Assembly (NCBI GenBank): GCA_964519665.1
Contig: CAZFIV010000007.1
Span: 1-64,000, forward strand
DNA length: 64,000 nucleotides
DNA from: JANQQN01 sp964519665
GTDB lineage: Bacteria > Myxococcota > Kuafuiibacteriia > Kuafuiibacteriales > Kuafuiibacteriaceae
Direction of reading: 5' to 3'
The notes under the pieces are model-generated. The model had not been told where the DNA came from, ran no database searches, and was given only the letters and a program-made list of their open reading frames with translations. This document shows positions 25,933 to 34,159 of the stretch, in pieces. Numbering within the stretch: the first letter of the stretch is position 1; each line of letters starts with the position of its first letter. A program made the position numbers and the translations under genes.

Positions 25933-27867
25933 ATGAGCAACGAGGACCGCTCGCGCCGTGTCTGGCGCATGTTGGAGCGGGGCTGGACCAGTGCTCGCGC
26001 GCTGCGCAACGCTATCGAGCAGGTCCGCGACAAGGTCGATGAGGCGCGGGTTCGGCTCTCGGACGAGGTCGTTTCTCGCCTCGCCGGCCAGCCCGTGCGG
26101 ACGACGTCGCCCGACCCCGCCCAGCCCGACTCCGATCCCATTCTGATGTCGGCTTCCGGGGGTCCGCCCTCGAGACCGACGGACGAGTTGCAGCAGGAGA
26201 TCAGCGAGGCCGCGGACGCCGTGAGCAGCGACGCCGTGGCCGCGGAGGCCGAAAAGAGTGCTGGGGCGACTTCGGCCGCCCCGACCGTCGTTGCCCATTC
26301 GGGAGAACCCTCGGATGACCCCGAGCCCACCGAGTCGGAGCGAGTGACGAACCGGCCCATCGACGTGCCGGCCGTCGCGCCGGAACGCCCCACCGAGCCC
26401 GCCGACGTCGAATCGTTCTCCGGCGCGGCCGGCTCACGGCCCAACCCGCCCGATTCGCCGGCAGGGGATCCCGCCGGCAACGCGACCCCGGTCTTCCAAG
26501 AGACGGCCAACGCCGGCGAGCTGGTTGTATTGGCACGAGACAGTGAATGGCTGTTCGTCTACTGGGAGCTCGATGAACGCCGGCTGTCTTCGGTTGGCCG
26601 GATCCGCGGCGACCGCCAATATCTTCTGCGCATCCTGCAGCCGACCGGCGCCGGCCTCGTGCACCAGAGCTCGGCCGCCGTGCCGTCCGGTCGCCGGTAC
26701 GTTCGGGTTCCCTTCGCCGATGCTTCGTACCTGGCCGAGCTGTGGGCCCGAGGCCTGGATGACGAAGTCCTGATCGCCCGGTCGCTGCCCGCGGCGACAC
26801 CGCCGATGATGCCTCGTCCACCGGGAGCGACCGCGCTGGTCTCCAGTATTCCTCATATCGGCGTGCTCAACGAGGCATCGGATCTGACTCGGGTGCCCAA
26901 GCTTGAGACCGGGGCGGCGCGTCCGGTCTCGGCAGAAGAGCTCGAGAGGCCGGCGAGGGCCGAAGAAGGGGCCCCCGCCGAAGAAGGCGAGGGGGCTGAG
27001 GTCGAATGGTCCGGCTCCGAAGCGCGCCTGCGCGAACGTGCTCCGGATAGCGGCTCCGAAGAACGTCTCGGGGGCTCTGAAGAGCGTCTCGGGGGCTCTG
27101 AAGAGCGTCTCGGGGGCTCTGAAGAGCGTCTCGGAGGCTCCGAAGAGCGCCTGCGAGCCTATCCCGGCGGTTCCGAAGAAAGATTGGGATTCTTCGAAGG
27201 GTCGGAAGCTCGGCTCGGACAATACGGTCTGGGCTCTGAGGGTCGGCTCGGCGCCTTCGGGCTCGGGTCCGAGGGGCGGCTCGGTCCGCGGTTCGGGATC
27301 GGCTCGGAGGGTCGGCTTCAGCCCTACGGTGGGCCGGACGCGCACGGTCCGGACGGCGACGCTTATTATTGGGCCGGAGACGGCTTCGGCCACGACGAAG
27401 CCTCCTACTATTACGGTACGGTCGACTCCCCCGGCGAAGGCGAAGCCCGATCCGAAAGCGAGTCACGCGGCGCCATCGGATACGCGAGCCCGTTCGGCGG
27501 TACCCCGCCGGAAGCGAACGCGGCGCCCTTCGGCCCGGCCCCGGTGCCGGGCTCCGATGCGTGGGCGGCTGACCAAGCCGCTCGGGAAGCGAACGGCGAC
27601 GTGCCTTGGGCTTCCGATGCAGCACCGAAGACGACCCCCGACGCATCCGTGCAATCGCCGTCGGAAGTGGTCGATGCTCCGACGGAGGCGCCCGCCGGTC
27701 CCGTTGACCAAGAACCAGCCGTTCCGGCACGACCGACCACAATGCCCGACCCCGCGCAGCCGTGGGATCAGTTGCTCGGTTTGGACTCGGCGGAACCAGC
27801 CGACCAGGATTCCCATACGTCACCCTCCGGCGAGACACCGGGCAAGCCGCCAAAAGCCGATTCCTGA
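25933..27867 (+). CDS. DUF4912-domain protein with heptapeptide GSEERLG repeats
   Basis: 644 residues. Residues about 190-300 match DUF4912 (LVVLARDSEWLFVYWELDE, YVRVPFADASYLAELW). Before it lies an acidic low-complexity region; after it, residues 374-408 hold five tandem seven-residue repeats of the GSEERLG type, followed by looser GSEGRLG-type copies to about 460 and a Pro/Ala/Asp-rich tail. DUF4912 has no defined biochemical role. In this window, as in several related genomes to my memory, it lies directly upstream of a GH57 glucan-branching enzyme, which hints at a role in glycogen or polysaccharide handling. No signal peptide. The GH57 start follows within 15 bases. Confidence 0.8.
   Translation: MSNEDRSRRVWRMLERGWTSARALRNAIEQVRDKVDEARVRLSDEVVSRLAGQPVRTTSPDPAQPDSDPILMSASGGPPSRPTDELQQEISEAADAVSSDAVAAEAEKSAGATSAAPTVVAHSGEPSDDPEPTESERVTNRPIDVPAVAPERPTEPADVESFSGAAGSRPNPPDSPAGDPAGNATPVFQETANAGELVVLARDSEWLFVYWELDERRLSSVGRIRGDRQYLLRILQPTGAGLVHQSSAAVPSGRRYVRVPFADASYLAELWARGLDDEVLIARSLPAATPPMMPRPPGATALVSSIPHIGVLNEASDLTRVPKLETGAARPVSAEELERPARAEEGAPAEEGEGAEVEWSGSEARLRERAPDSGSEERLGGSEERLGGSEERLGGSEERLGGSEERLRAYPGGSEERLGFFEGSEARLGQYGLGSEGRLGAFGLGSEGRLGPRFGIGSEGRLQPYGGPDAHGPDGDAYYWAGDGFGHDEASYYYGTVDSPGEGEARSESESRGAIGYASPFGGTPPEANAAPFGPAPVPGSDAWAADQAAREANGDVPWASDAAPKTTPDASVQSPSEVVDAPTEAPAGPVDQEPAVPARPTTMPDPAQPWDQLLGLDSAEPADQDSHTSPSGETPGKPPKADS
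27052..27156 (+). repeat. 21-bp in-frame tandem repeat, five copies
   Basis: The unit GGCTCTGAAGAGCGTCTCGG+G repeats five times in phase, encoding GSEERLG. Inner copies are identical; the outer ones are diverged. Copy number could change without loss of frame. Confidence 0.9.
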
Positions 27868-27881
27868 CTGAAAGCACTATC

Positions 27882-29537
27882 GTGACCGACCAGATGGCCG
27901 AGGCCGATCCGCCCCCCCCTACGTCGGTGACGACGTCTTCCAAGACGTCGGTTTGCCTCTTTTTGCACGCTCACCTGCCCTTCGTCCGGCACCCTGAAAG
28001 CGAGGACTTTCTCGAGGAAGATTGGCTGTTCGAAGCGATCACGGAGACCTACCTGCCGCTCATCGAGATGATGCGGGGCTGGGTGCACGACAAGGTCGAC
28101 GCCAAGCTGACCATGTCGATGAGTCCCACTCTGTGCGAGATGCTTACCGACGATCTGTTGATCCGGAGGTATCGAAAACGGCTCGATGGCCTGCTCGACC
28201 TCACGGGTCGCCTGGCTCGAACCGCCAGCGGCGACCATGTGCTCGACGAGGTTCACGGCTTCTATCACACGCGACTGCAGCGACTATCGGCCTTGTTCGA
28301 AGCCGAAGGGCAGGACGTCGTCGGGGCGATCCGGCGCCTGATGGAGGCGGGCGTGGTCGAGGTTGCGACGTGCGCCGCCACCCACGCGTTCCTCCCGATG
28401 TTCGAGGTCATGCCGGAGTTCGCCCGGGCGCAGGTGAAGCTCGGTGCGCAGACGCATCGCCGACACTTTGCTCGCCACCCGCCGGGCATCTGGCTGCCCG
28501 AGTGCGGTTACGCTCCCGGTCTCGACCGGATTCTCGCGGACGAGGGCCTTTTGTACTTCGTGGTGGATGCGCACGCCGTTCACCTCGCCGACCCGCCGCC
28601 GGCCTTCGGCCACCTCGCCCCGATCATCACGCCATCGGGGGTGTTTGCGTTTCCGCGGCATCCGACCACGTCGCGGCGGGTCTGGAGCGCGGACATCGGG
28701 TATCCAGGCGACTTCCGGTATCGTGAGTACTACCGGGATGCAGGCTTCGACCTACCGCTCGATCAGGTCGAAGACCTGTTGCTGTCGACCGGGATGCGGC
28801 GCCACACGGGCGTCAAACGCCACCGAATCACGGGTCGAAGCGTGCCCCTCGACCAAAAGGAAGTCTACGACCGCCACGATGCGATGGTGGCGTGTCGACA
28901 GCATGCGCTGAACTTCTGCGATATCCTAAGGTACGAGGCGCTCGGTCCGGGACCGACCCCGCCTGGCAACCGCGTCATCACGGCGCCGTATGATGCCGAG
29001 CTATTCGGACACTGGTGGTTCGAGGGGCCCGACTTCATCAACGAGGTTGCGCGGTCCTTGGTTTCAACCCCGGAGGCGGGCTGCATGCGATCGATGGGCG
29101 ACGTCGTCGCGCTCGGGGCCGAATGGCAGATGTCCCAGCCGGCCCGGAGCTCTTGGGGCCGTCGCGGCCAGGCCGAAGTGTGGCTCAACGAGAGGAACGA
29201 CTGGGTATGGCCTCGGCTGCATCGCGCGGTCCGTCGCGTGCAGTATCTAGTCGATACATTCGCGCCTCGGAGCGTGGCTGTCGATCGCGCGATGCGCCAA
29301 ATGATTCGCTCGCTGTGCTTGGCGGCGGCGAGCGACTGGCCGTTCATGCTGACCATGGGCACCACCGTCAACTACGCCGAGCGACGGCTGCGAGGCCATC
29401 TGGGCGAAGTCGACCGCCTCAGTGAGCAGATCGAAGCTGGCGCGGTCCTTCAGCGAGACCTCGACATCCTCGAGGCGCGCGACAACCTTTTTCCGGATCT
29501 GGTGCCGGAATGGTTCGGCTCCGCCCGAGAGGCTTGA
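27882..29537 (+). CDS. GH57 1,4-alpha-glucan branching enzyme-like protein (DUF1957 type)
   Basis: 551 residues from GTG 27882; ATG 27894 is equally possible. The GH57 (beta/alpha)7 barrel starts at CLFLHAHLPFVRHPE. GIWLPECGYAPGLDRI places the nucleophile Glu at 207, and TAPYDAELFGHWWFEG places the acid/base Asp at 371, as in Thermococcus-type GH57 branching enzymes. A C-terminal helical domain (about 430-545) also fits that group. It would introduce alpha-1,6 branches into alpha-glucan in the cytoplasm. The upstream DUF4912 gene and three downstream hydrolase genes are on the same strand at short spacing, suggesting one operon. Confidence 0.9.
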   Translation: MTDQMAEADPPPPTSVTTSSKTSVCLFLHAHLPFVRHPESEDFLEEDWLFEAITETYLPLIEMMRGWVHDKVDAKLTMSMSPTLCEMLTDDLLIRRYRKRLDGLLDLTGRLARTASGDHVLDEVHGFYHTRLQRLSALFEAEGQDVVGAIRRLMEAGVVEVATCAATHAFLPMFEVMPEFARAQVKLGAQTHRRHFARHPPGIWLPECGYAPGLDRILADEGLLYFVVDAHAVHLADPPPAFGHLAPIITPSGVFAFPRHPTTSRRVWSADIGYPGDFRYREYYRDAGFDLPLDQVEDLLLSTGMRRHTGVKRHRITGRSVPLDQKEVYDRHDAMVACRQHALNFCDILRYEALGPGPTPPGNRVITAPYDAELFGHWWFEGPDFINEVARSLVSTPEAGCMRSMGDVVALGAEWQMSQPARSSWGRRGQAEVWLNERNDWVWPRLHRAVRRVQYLVDTFAPRSVAVDRAMRQMIRSLCLAAASDWPFMLTMGTTVNYAERRLRGHLGEVDRLSEQIEAGAVLQRDLDILEARDNLFPDLVPEWFGSAREA

Positions 29538-29540
29538 TTC

Positions 29541-30428
29541 ATGCGCATCGCGCACTTTTCGGATATCCATGTCACGCTGTCCCCGATGCAGCAGGGCCTG
29601 CGAACCCTGTGGGGCAAGCGCAGTGCGGGCGCACTGAACTACTATGTCGGCGGCCGCAAGCGGCATTTCGAAGACGTCGAAGAGCGCATTGAAAGGCTCC
29701 TGGAAGACGTCGACATGCAGATGCCTGACCACGTGGTCTGCACCGGCGACATCACGCAGATGAGCTACGAAGAAGAGTTCGTTCGGTGCGCGCGCTTATT
29801 TGGCGACCGGATCCGAGAACCCGGCCGGTACACGGTCATTCCCGGCAATCACGATCGCTACACCGAGGACACCGCGACCCTGTTCGACCGATATTTTGGC
29901 GACCTGTCGGCCGGCGTACCGGAGACGGGGCCGCGGTTCCCGTTTCGCAAGGACGTCGGTTCGGTCTCGCTGGTGGGCCTCGATCTGGCGCGCCCGACCA
30001 CGCTCACTGATTCATCCGGTCTGTGTGGCCCCGAGCAGCTCGAAGCGCTGTCGGAGATTCTCGGCCAGCTGGCGACCGCCGGTCGGTCGACCATCGTGCT
30101 CATGCACTACGGCTTTTATCGGTCCAACGGGCAGCCAGACCGGCCCCATCATGGCATTCGCGACGCCGAGGCCCTGATGGCCGTCCTGGACGACTCGCGC
30201 TACCGGGTCGATCTTGTCCTGCACGGTCATATGCACCGAAGCTATGTGGTTCGAACTCGGAGACGAGCGGTCATTTGTGCCGGAAGCGCGACCGACCTTG
30301 CGCATGGCGGAGGGTACAATCTTTATGAGCTGGGCGAAGACGAGGTGGTTGTCCATCGCCGCAACTGGGACCCCGCCGCCAACGCTTATCGGGCGGCCGA
30401 ACAGACCCGTGTGGCGTATCGGGTGTGA
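29541..30428 (+). CDS. Calcineurin-like metallophosphoesterase
   Basis: 295 residues. Binuclear-metal motifs appear in order: IAHFSDIHVT (D-x-H), VVCTGDITQ (GD), VIPGNHDRY (GNHD) and LVLHGHMHRSYVV (GHxH), at about residues 7, 70, 103 and 229. This is the 3',5'-cAMP phosphodiesterase/UDP-2,3-diacylglucosamine-hydrolase-like class, but the substrate is unknown. It begins three bases after the GH57 stop, so translation is probably coupled. Between motifs lies an inserted helical region (about 15-50) not seen in minimal phosphatases. Confidence 0.88.
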   Translation: MRIAHFSDIHVTLSPMQQGLRTLWGKRSAGALNYYVGGRKRHFEDVEERIERLLEDVDMQMPDHVVCTGDITQMSYEEEFVRCARLFGDRIREPGRYTVIPGNHDRYTEDTATLFDRYFGDLSAGVPETGPRFPFRKDVGSVSLVGLDLARPTTLTDSSGLCGPEQLEALSEILGQLATAGRSTIVLMHYGFYRSNGQPDRPHHGIRDAEALMAVLDDSRYRVDLVLHGHMHRSYVVRTRRRAVICAGSATDLAHGGGYNLYELGEDEVVVHRRNWDPAANAYRAAEQTRVAYRV

Positions 30429-30449
30429 GTCAACGCTTCGATTTCGCTC

Positions 30450-31286
30450 ATGAAAGTAGCCTTGATCTCCGACATTCACGGAAACGTCCCCGCGTTGCTC
30501 GCGGTTCTCGACGACGTCGAACGATTCGGGCCTGACCATGTGGTGGTCAACGGCGACACGGTGTCCCGAGGGCCGGTATCGTCGACCTGCCTCGAGATCC
30601 TGAGCGAGCGAGCGACCGCGGGCCGTTATCAGTGGCATTTTGTCCGAGGCAATCACGAGGACTACGTGGCTCGTCATCTCGGACGACCGCCAGACCTCGA
30701 GGACATTCGGTTCGAGCTCGCCCGCCTTTCGTACTGGACTTTTCGGCAGATCGGTTCGGCGTGGGCCGAGCAGATCCAGGCTTGGACGCTCACCGTCGAG
30801 CTGCCCGAGGGGTTTCGTGCGACCCACGCCTCCATGATCCGAAACGACGACGGTATTTACGTGCGGACGCCCGACTTCATGGCGCGCAGGAAGATGGCGC
30901 CGGCGCCGTCGTTGTTCGCGACCGCGCACACCCACCGTCCGTTTGTGCGGCGGGTCGATCAGACGTTGGTGGTCAACTCGGGTTCGGTCGGGGTTCCGTT
31001 CGATGGCGATGTCCGGGCCAGTTACGCGCGAAGTTGGTGGCTGAATGGCGAATGGAGCGCCGAGATCGTTCGCGTCGACTACGACCGGGAGCAAGCCGAA
31101 CGCGAGTATCACGAATCGGGCTGCCTGACCGAGTCCGGGACGCTCACTCGGATCATCTTCGAGGAGTGGAAGCGCGCACGACCGACGATTCGGACGTGGT
31201 TGCGGCGATACCTGGCCGCAGTGATCGCGGGCCAGATTGAGATCGAAGTTGCGGTCGACGACTATCTTGCGCAAATAAAGGCGTAG
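30450..31286 (+). CDS. Metallophosphoesterase, MJ0936/YfcE-like
   Basis: 278 residues. Motifs: VALISDIHGNVPALLAVL at the N terminus (D-x-H-G-N), VVVNGDTVSRGP, HFVRGNHEDYVAR and TAHTHRPFVR, then VVNSGSVGVP, which is characteristic of the YfcE/MJ0936 and diadenosine-tetraphosphatase-like subgroup. The C-terminal about 60 residues form a helical addition. It follows the other metallophosphoesterase after 21 bases, but the two belong to different subfamilies, so they are not a recent duplication. The substrate is unknown. Confidence 0.88.
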   Translation: MKVALISDIHGNVPALLAVLDDVERFGPDHVVVNGDTVSRGPVSSTCLEILSERATAGRYQWHFVRGNHEDYVARHLGRPPDLEDIRFELARLSYWTFRQIGSAWAEQIQAWTLTVELPEGFRATHASMIRNDDGIYVRTPDFMARRKMAPAPSLFATAHTHRPFVRRVDQTLVVNSGSVGVPFDGDVRASYARSWWLNGEWSAEIVRVDYDREQAEREYHESGCLTESGTLTRIIFEEWKRARPTIRTWLRRYLAAVIAGQIEIEVAVDDYLAQIKA

Positions 31287-31316
31287 AGCGACTCAGCTCG
31301 ATGCCGGAGAAAGTGC

Positions 31317-31892
31317 GTGGCCTTGCGCGTCATGGGCGCCGCTCGCAAACTCGCGGCGATGCATCCCTGGCATGATCTGTTCCCCGCTCCGGGCCGAGAC
31401 CTTTCTATCATTTACGTCGTGGTAGAGATTCCACGCGGCGGTAAGGTCAAATACGAACTCGATAAACGGACCGGCCTGCTGAAGGTCGACCGCGTCCTTT
31501 GGAGCTCGGTCGTCTACCCGGCCAACTACGGTTTCGTGCCCCGAACCTATTGCGACGATGGCGACCCGCTCGATGCCCTGGTGTTGATGAGCGAGGCGGT
31601 CTATCCGCTGTCGGTGGTTCGAAGCCGGCCGGTCGGGATGATGCACATGCTCGACGACGGCCGCGCCGACGATAAGCTGATCACCGTCAACGTCGACGAC
31701 CCCGCGTACGCTCACGTCGAAGACGTGAGTCACCTGCCGAAGCATAATCTCCTCGAGATTCAACGGTTCTTCCAGGACTACAAAATCCTCGAGAACAAGC
31801 AGGTCGAGGTCGATGAGATCCTCGGCGCGGCCGATGCCCTGCGAGTCACCCAAGAGGCCGTGACGCTCTATAACGAGACCAAACCTCGGTAG
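31317..31892 (+). CDS. ppa: Inorganic pyrophosphatase (family I)
   Basis: 191 residues from GTG 31317, supported by GGAGA six bases upstream; ATG 31359 would give a shorter protein. Signature residues: VVEIPRGGKVKYELDK, YPANYGFVPRTYC, DDGDPLDALVL (Asp triad) and RADDKLITVNVDDP. It hydrolyses pyrophosphate to two phosphates in the cytoplasm. This is the canonical copy; the shorter divergent one is at 11669-12085. It ends the run of genes that begins at the DUF4912 protein. Convergent with prfC, 25 bases apart. Confidence 0.93.
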   Translation: MALRVMGAARKLAAMHPWHDLFPAPGRDLSIIYVVVEIPRGGKVKYELDKRTGLLKVDRVLWSSVVYPANYGFVPRTYCDDGDPLDALVLMSEAVYPLSVVRSRPVGMMHMLDDGRADDKLITVNVDDPAYAHVEDVSHLPKHNLLEIQRFFQDYKILENKQVEVDEILGAADALRVTQEAVTLYNETKPR

Positions 31893-31917
31893 GGCGATCC
31901 CATCGCCTCGGGCGGCC

Positions 31918-33543
31918 TCAAAGAGGCTCCACGTCGTACAGTTCGAGCCCCTTGGCGTTCTGCATCGCGTAGTTGATGCCCCACTCGGACTCCGTCAGCA
32001 GCACCGGATCGCCGTTGCGGTCTTCGAGCACGTGGAAGCTCGACCCGCCTTTCTTCAGCCATTGGAGGGCCTCGGGGGCGCCGCCGATCCATCGAGCATA
32101 CCGGAACGGTAGCGATTCGAAGACTGCGTTGACGTTGTACTCGTTCTTGAGGCGCTCCTTGAGGACCTCGAACTGCAGCATACCGACGGCGCCCAGATAC
32201 GGGCTCTGGCGGCCCGTATCAGGCCTGAAAAAGAGCTGAATGACACCTTCGTGGGCGAGCTGCTCGAGGCCGGTGTCGAGCTGCTTACGCTTCATCGGGT
32301 CTTTGAGGCGCAGCTGACCGAAGTGTTCGGGCGCAAACCGCGGTATGCCCGCGAACTTGAGCTTGCCTTTGGCGCTCACGGTGTCGCCGACCCGAAGCTT
32401 ACCGGGGTCGTGAATTCCGATGATGTCGCCTGGGTAGGCGGCCTCTACGAGCGACCGGTCTTGCGCCATGAACGACTGAGGTCGGGCCATCCGCATGCTC
32501 TGCCCGCTCCGCCCGATCGTGACGTCCATGTCTCGCTCGAACACGCCGCTGACGACGCGCATGAAAGCGACCCGGTCTCGATGGCGAGGATTCATGTTCG
32601 CCTGAATCTTGAAGACGAATCCGGTGAACTGGTCGTGGATCGGTGCAACCTCGACATCATCTTCGGTGCGGCGAGGCTTGGGCGGAGCAGCCTTGGTGGA
32701 GAGGAACTGCAGCAGCATCTCGATGCCGAAGTTGCTCATCGCCGAGCCCCAGAAACAGGGGCTGAGCTCACCGGCCAAAAAAGCGCCATGGTCGTACTGT
32801 TCGCCGGCTTCGGAGAGCAGCTCCAGCTCTTCACCAACCTTCTCGAACTGGCTGTCACCGATGATCGGCTTCACCTCTTCGAAGGGGACCCGTCGGGTGT
32901 CGGTGATCCTCATGCCGTGGCTCTGGTTGGCCTCGAACAGCGTGACTTCCCGAGTCTGGATGTCGACCACGCCCTTGAAGTTTCGGCCCATTCCGAGCGG
33001 CCAGTTGATCGGCGCCACTCGCAAGTCGAGCTGCGCGCTGACGTCGTCGACCAGCTCGAGCGGCTCGAGGCCCGCTCGGTCGAGTTTGTTCATGAAGGTG
33101 ACGACGGGGACCTTGCGCATCCGGCAGACGTCGAACAGCTTCTTGGTTCGCGGCTCGACGCCCTTGCTGTGGTCCATCAGCATGACCGCCGAGTCGACGG
33201 CGGCCAGGGTTCGGTAGGTGTCCTCTGAAAAGTCGGCGTGGCCGGGGGTGTCGAGCAGATTGAGAACGCTGCCGAGATGCTCGAACTGCAGAACCGACGA
33301 CGTGACGGAGATTCCGCGCTCCTGCTCCATCTTCATCCAGTCGCTGACCGCGTGCCGCGAGGTGCGCTTGGCCTTGACCGACCCCGCGAGGTGAATGGCG
33401 TTCGCGTACAGAAGCAGCTTCTCGGTGAGCGTGGTTTTGCCCGCATCCGGATGGGAGATGATCGCGAACGTTCGGCGTCGCTCGGCCTCTTTCTCCAGTT
33501 TCACGTCTTTCAAGTACCAGCTCCGCCCGACGATCAAAGACAT
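31918..33543 (-). CDS. prfC: Peptide chain release factor 3
   Basis: 541 residues, normal for RF3. GTPase motifs: SHPDAGKTTL (30-39), SWMK-like switch region with RGISVTSSVL, DTPGHADFSED (G3), and TFMNKLDR (G4). The EF-Tu-like domain 2 and RF3-specific C domain follow (SGQSMRMARPQSFMAQDRS, GAVGMLQFEVLKERL). RF3 removes RF1 or RF2 from the ribosome after peptide release. The first dozen residues before KLEKEAERRRTFAII are not conserved, so the start could be slightly later. A long antisense open frame across this gene has no family sequence. Confidence 0.95.
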   Translation of the reverse strand: MSLIVGRSWYLKDVKLEKEAERRRTFAIISHPDAGKTTLTEKLLLYANAIHLAGSVKAKRTSRHAVSDWMKMEQERGISVTSSVLQFEHLGSVLNLLDTPGHADFSEDTYRTLAAVDSAVMLMDHSKGVEPRTKKLFDVCRMRKVPVVTFMNKLDRAGLEPLELVDDVSAQLDLRVAPINWPLGMGRNFKGVVDIQTREVTLFEANQSHGMRITDTRRVPFEEVKPIIGDSQFEKVGEELELLSEAGEQYDHGAFLAGELSPCFWGSAMSNFGIEMLLQFLSTKAAPPKPRRTEDDVEVAPIHDQFTGFVFKIQANMNPRHRDRVAFMRVVSGVFERDMDVTIGRSGQSMRMARPQSFMAQDRSLVEAAYPGDIIGIHDPGKLRVGDTVSAKGKLKFAGIPRFAPEHFGQLRLKDPMKRKQLDTGLEQLAHEGVIQLFFRPDTGRQSPYLGAVGMLQFEVLKERLKNEYNVNAVFESLPFRYARWIGGAPEALQWLKKGGSSFHVLEDRNGDPVLLTESEWGINYAMQNAKGLELYDVEPL

Positions 33544-33697
33544 TTCTGCGGAGTCGGTAGCCGGGGTTTCGCCATAGCCTCATCTTGCAGGCCCCTCGGG
33601 GTCGTGACATCACCCGCCTATGGAAAGGATCACCTCTGGTTGCGGGCGGCCGGTTCGATCTGCATCGGGAGCGGACTCGTGAAGGCTCATCTTCCGG

Positions 33698-34122
33698 ATG
33701 CTGCTCGGCTTGCTGGCGCTCCTGCTGGGCCTGGCCGCGGTCGTCGTTGTCCGCACGCTGATGTTCACGGCACGGATCGAGCCGCTGCCACCGGCCGAGA
33801 CGGTGGCGGTCGATCGCGAGGCGGCGGCCGAGCGGTTGGCGGGCGCGATCCGGATTCCTACGGTGACCCGGACCAGGGCGCCCCACTTCGACCCCGCGAC
33901 CTTCGAAGCCTTCCATCAGTACCTGCGAGAGCAGTTCCCGCTCGCGCACACTCGGTTGAGCACCGAGACGATCAACGGCACCAGCTTGCTATTCACCTGG
34001 CGAGGGCAGTCCTCCTCGGAGCTGCTCAGTTCTACGCCTTGTTCCTCGAACGAACCGCCGGGCCCCGGGCGCAGGTGGTTCGCGCCGAGAAGGTCAGCTG
34101 GTGGCCTTGGGGGTATCGCTAA
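33698..34122 (+). pseudogene. Remnant: N-terminal M20-peptidase fragment joined out of frame to another gene's tail
   Basis: From ATG 33698 the frame encodes a hydrophobic anchor (LLGLLALLLGLAAVVVVRTL), then AAERLAGAIRIPTVT, FEAFHQYLREQFPLAH and TINGTSLLFTWRGQ, the start of membrane-anchored M20 carboxypeptidases of the PM20D1/CPS1 type. It breaks off at about 34010, before any metal-binding residue. From there a different frame reads LLGAAQFYALFLERTAGPRA and VSWWPWGYR with a stop at 34120-34122, which looks like the real C terminus of an unrelated protein. I interpret this as a deletion junction between two former genes. The frame from 33698 stays open to 34156 without conserved content. Confidence 0.6.
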
Positions 34123-34159
34123 CCTCCGATCCATCGTACCTTCCGCCGGAGTCTGAGCG

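Noticed and set aside
25813..26298. N-terminal extension of the minus-strand membrane protein into the DUF4912 gene
   Set aside because: The extension overlaps the divergent DUF4912 coding region and is low complexity; the hydrophobic anchor begins at GTG 25812.
26201..27943. Antisense Arg/Pro-rich frames opposite the DUF4912 gene
   Set aside because: They arise from Glu/Ser/Gly codons of the repeats read backwards; no motifs.
32251..33228. Plus-strand open frame opposite prfC
   Set aside because: RF3 is unambiguous on the minus strand; the antisense translation is Glu/Leu/His-rich noise.
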